Source: Arthrobacter citreus
GTDB taxonomy: Bacteria > Actinomycetota > Actinomycetes > Actinomycetales > Micrococcaceae
Assembly (NCBI RefSeq): GCF_038405225.1
Contig: NZ_CP151657.1
Span: 558,001-622,000, forward strand
Reading direction: 5' to 3'
DNA length: 64,000 bases
Of the stretch, positions 63,363 through 64,000 are shown in pieces. Below the pieces are notes generated by a model that had not been told where the DNA came from, searched no databases, and saw only the letters and a list, made by a program, of their open reading frames with translations. Position 1 is the stretch's first letter, and every line of letters begins with the position of its first letter. A program made the translations under genes and the position numbers.

Positions 63363-63378
63363 AACCGACCGGTTGGTA
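63363..63378 (-). promoter_or_regulatory. TetR-type operator upstream of tetR
   Basis: AACCGACCGGTTGGTA, a near palindrome 60 bp before the tetR start. On the minus strand it follows TACATA (-10) and TTGTGA (-35) at 63379-63404, a position fitting repression. Its twin is at 55481. The rest of the gap 63304-63643 holds an 11-nt C run (63482-63492) and the tRNA terminator; no gene is seen. Confidence 0.68.
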
Positions 63379-63606
63379 TGTAGGGATCACCATACCGTCA
63401 CAATGCCCGATGTCCGCAAGGGTTTGGCGAAAGAATTCCCGCGGCTTCGGTATGGAAGGATGACCCTGCCGTGTCTTGCCGCCCCCCCCCCCGCGGTGCG
63501 CGTGCTGGTAGCGTCCCGTTGCAATCGGTGCGTCAAGCTGCCCGGGGACGAATGCTTTGACGGGGGAACCGATGGTGGGGCCGGCCGGGGCCCGGGCAAA
63601 AGAAAA

Positions 63607-63630
63607 CACCCCGGTCCGAAGACCGGGGTG
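63607..63630 (-). terminator. Terminator of tRNA-Arg
   Basis: CACCCCGGTC (63607-63616) and GACCGGGGTG (63621-63630) form a perfect 10-bp stem with a UUCG-type tetraloop on the minus strand, followed there by TTTTCTTTT. Confidence 0.88.
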
Positions 63631-63643
63631 CTGTCACTTGATA

Positions 63644-63719
63644 TGGTGCCCTCGATAGGATTCGAACCTACGGCCTGTTGCTCCGGAGGCAACCGCTCTA
63701 TCCCCTGAGCTACGAGGGC
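63644..63719 (-). tRNA. tRNA-Arg (anticodon CCG)
   Basis: On the minus strand the acceptor GCCCTCG pairs with CGAGGGC, with discriminator A and encoded CCA (63644-63646). D-arm AGCTCAGGGGATAGAGC, anticodon stem GTTGC/GCAAC with loop CTCCGGA (anticodon CCG, reads CGG) and T-arm GTAGG TTCGAATCC. The length is 76 nt, normal. No integrated element adjoins it. Confidence 0.95.
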
Positions 63720-63870
63720 AAGGACGCCGGTAAACCGGCAGGTCCTGTGGGACTCAAGAAGCTTAGCAGGTCCGGCGCGCCGTGTGAAAACGTCCCCGGA
63801 TCATGCCGCGGAACGGGCGGTGTGGACGCCCCCGGGTCAGAGGCCCCCGGGCCAGAGGCCCTCGGGCCCC

Positions 63871-64000
63871 TCAGTAGCCCAGGAAGGCATCCGTCCGGAC
63901 CGGGCGGCCGCCGGCGCGGCGGACCGCGGCACGGGCGGCAGCCACGGCGGCGGGGGATCCGGAAACGTATCCGGCGCGCCGCGAAATGTCCGGCACTGCG
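63871..64000 (-). CDS. Ferredoxin/flavodoxin reductase-like oxidoreductase, C-terminal part (partial)
   Basis: The minus-strand frame is open to the right edge; stop TGA at 63871-63873. The last residues include GYVSGSPAAVAAARAAVRRAG and end RTDAFLGY. This is the C-terminal helix and terminal aromatic of NAD(P)H-ferredoxin/flavodoxin reductase-type enzymes, where the last Tyr stacks on FAD. The rest lies beyond the window. The family is likely; the exact activity is not determinable. Confidence 0.65.
   Translation of the reverse strand, partial: AVPDISRRAGYVSGSPAAVAAARAAVRRAGGRPVRTDAFLGY

Noticed and set aside
63644-63719. tRNA-Arg as an attachment site for an integrated element
   Set aside because: No integrase, direct repeat of the tRNA 3' end, or composition change was seen on either side.
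1-64000. CRISPR arrays, insertion sequences, prophage or restriction/defence genes
   Set aside because: No regularly spaced repeats, transposase motifs, phage structural genes or nuclease/methylase modules were recognised in any part of the window.

Overview
The window is high-GC actinobacterial DNA. It is most likely a Micrococcaceae / Arthrobacter-type chromosome. The evidence is a multifunctional Kgd-type 2-oxoglutarate decarboxylase/dehydrogenase, a SigH/SigR-type sigma factor with a zinc anti-sigma partner, the 24-residue ribosomal protein bL37, an actinobacterial tmRNA tag (ADSKRTDFALAA), a release-factor-2 gene without programmed frameshift, and an ftsE-ftsX-M23 peptidase-smpB-ssrA block. 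No prophage, insertion sequence, CRISPR array or integron is visible. Genes are densely packed, with many ATGA/GTGA overlaps.

Layout. 1-2.2 kb: end of a D,D-carboxypeptidase gene and two divergent family-2 glycosyltransferases. 2.4-7.0 kb: a Tad/Flp pilus operon (ATPase, two TadB/TadC-like membrane proteins, a pilin-like peptide, two TadE-like pseudopilins and a TadG-like protein) with no prepilin peptidase in the window. 7.0-9.8 kb: a small hypothetical, a GtrA-family and a DUF2142-family membrane protein, probably for cell-surface glycans. 9.9-17.7 kb: prfB, a 3-hydroxybutyrate-dehydrogenase-like SDR, ftsE, ftsX, an M23 peptidase, smpB, a membrane protein, ssrA and a UDG-like protein. 17.7-23.4 kb: accessory metabolic genes (GH13 glucosidase, carboxylate-amine ligase, methyltransferase). 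23.4-28.8 kb: hisN, rsgA, aroA and a DoxX-family gene, divergent from sigH-rsrA, followed by bL37. 28.9-35.2 kb: an oligopeptide-type ABC importer with an unusually enlarged permease. 35.4-40 kb: an SGNH hydrolase and kgd. 40.4-43 kb: two tandem CNNM/CorC-type transporters. 43-46.3 kb: a zinc ABC importer with zur. 46.4-55.4 kb: MBL hydrolase, mercaptopyruvate sulfurtransferase, HIT protein, HrpA helicase, WYL and GlxA regulators, DinB protein. 55.5-63.4 kb: SDR-MaoC facing a TetR-quinone reductase-livGFHMK operon. 63.6-64 kb: tRNA-Arg(CCG) and the C-terminal end of a reductase.

The most interesting system is the last one. Two convergent operons, SDR-MaoC and tetR-oxidoreductase-livGFHMK, end at one shared bidirectional terminator. 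Each begins with a closely related TetR-type palindrome (55482-55497 and 63363-63378, 13 of 16 bases identical). This predicts one ligand-responsive regulon coupling uptake of a small carboxylate or amino-acid-like substrate to beta-oxidation-like chemistry. Other regulatory signals are a textbook SigR/SigH promoter (GGAAT-N18-GTT) in front of sigH itself, a Zur-like site before znuA, a leaderless prfB, helically phased GTTA repeats before the peptide-binding protein gene, and a possible upstream reading frame before the CNNM pair. All functions are inferred from sequence recognition by eye; no database search was run.
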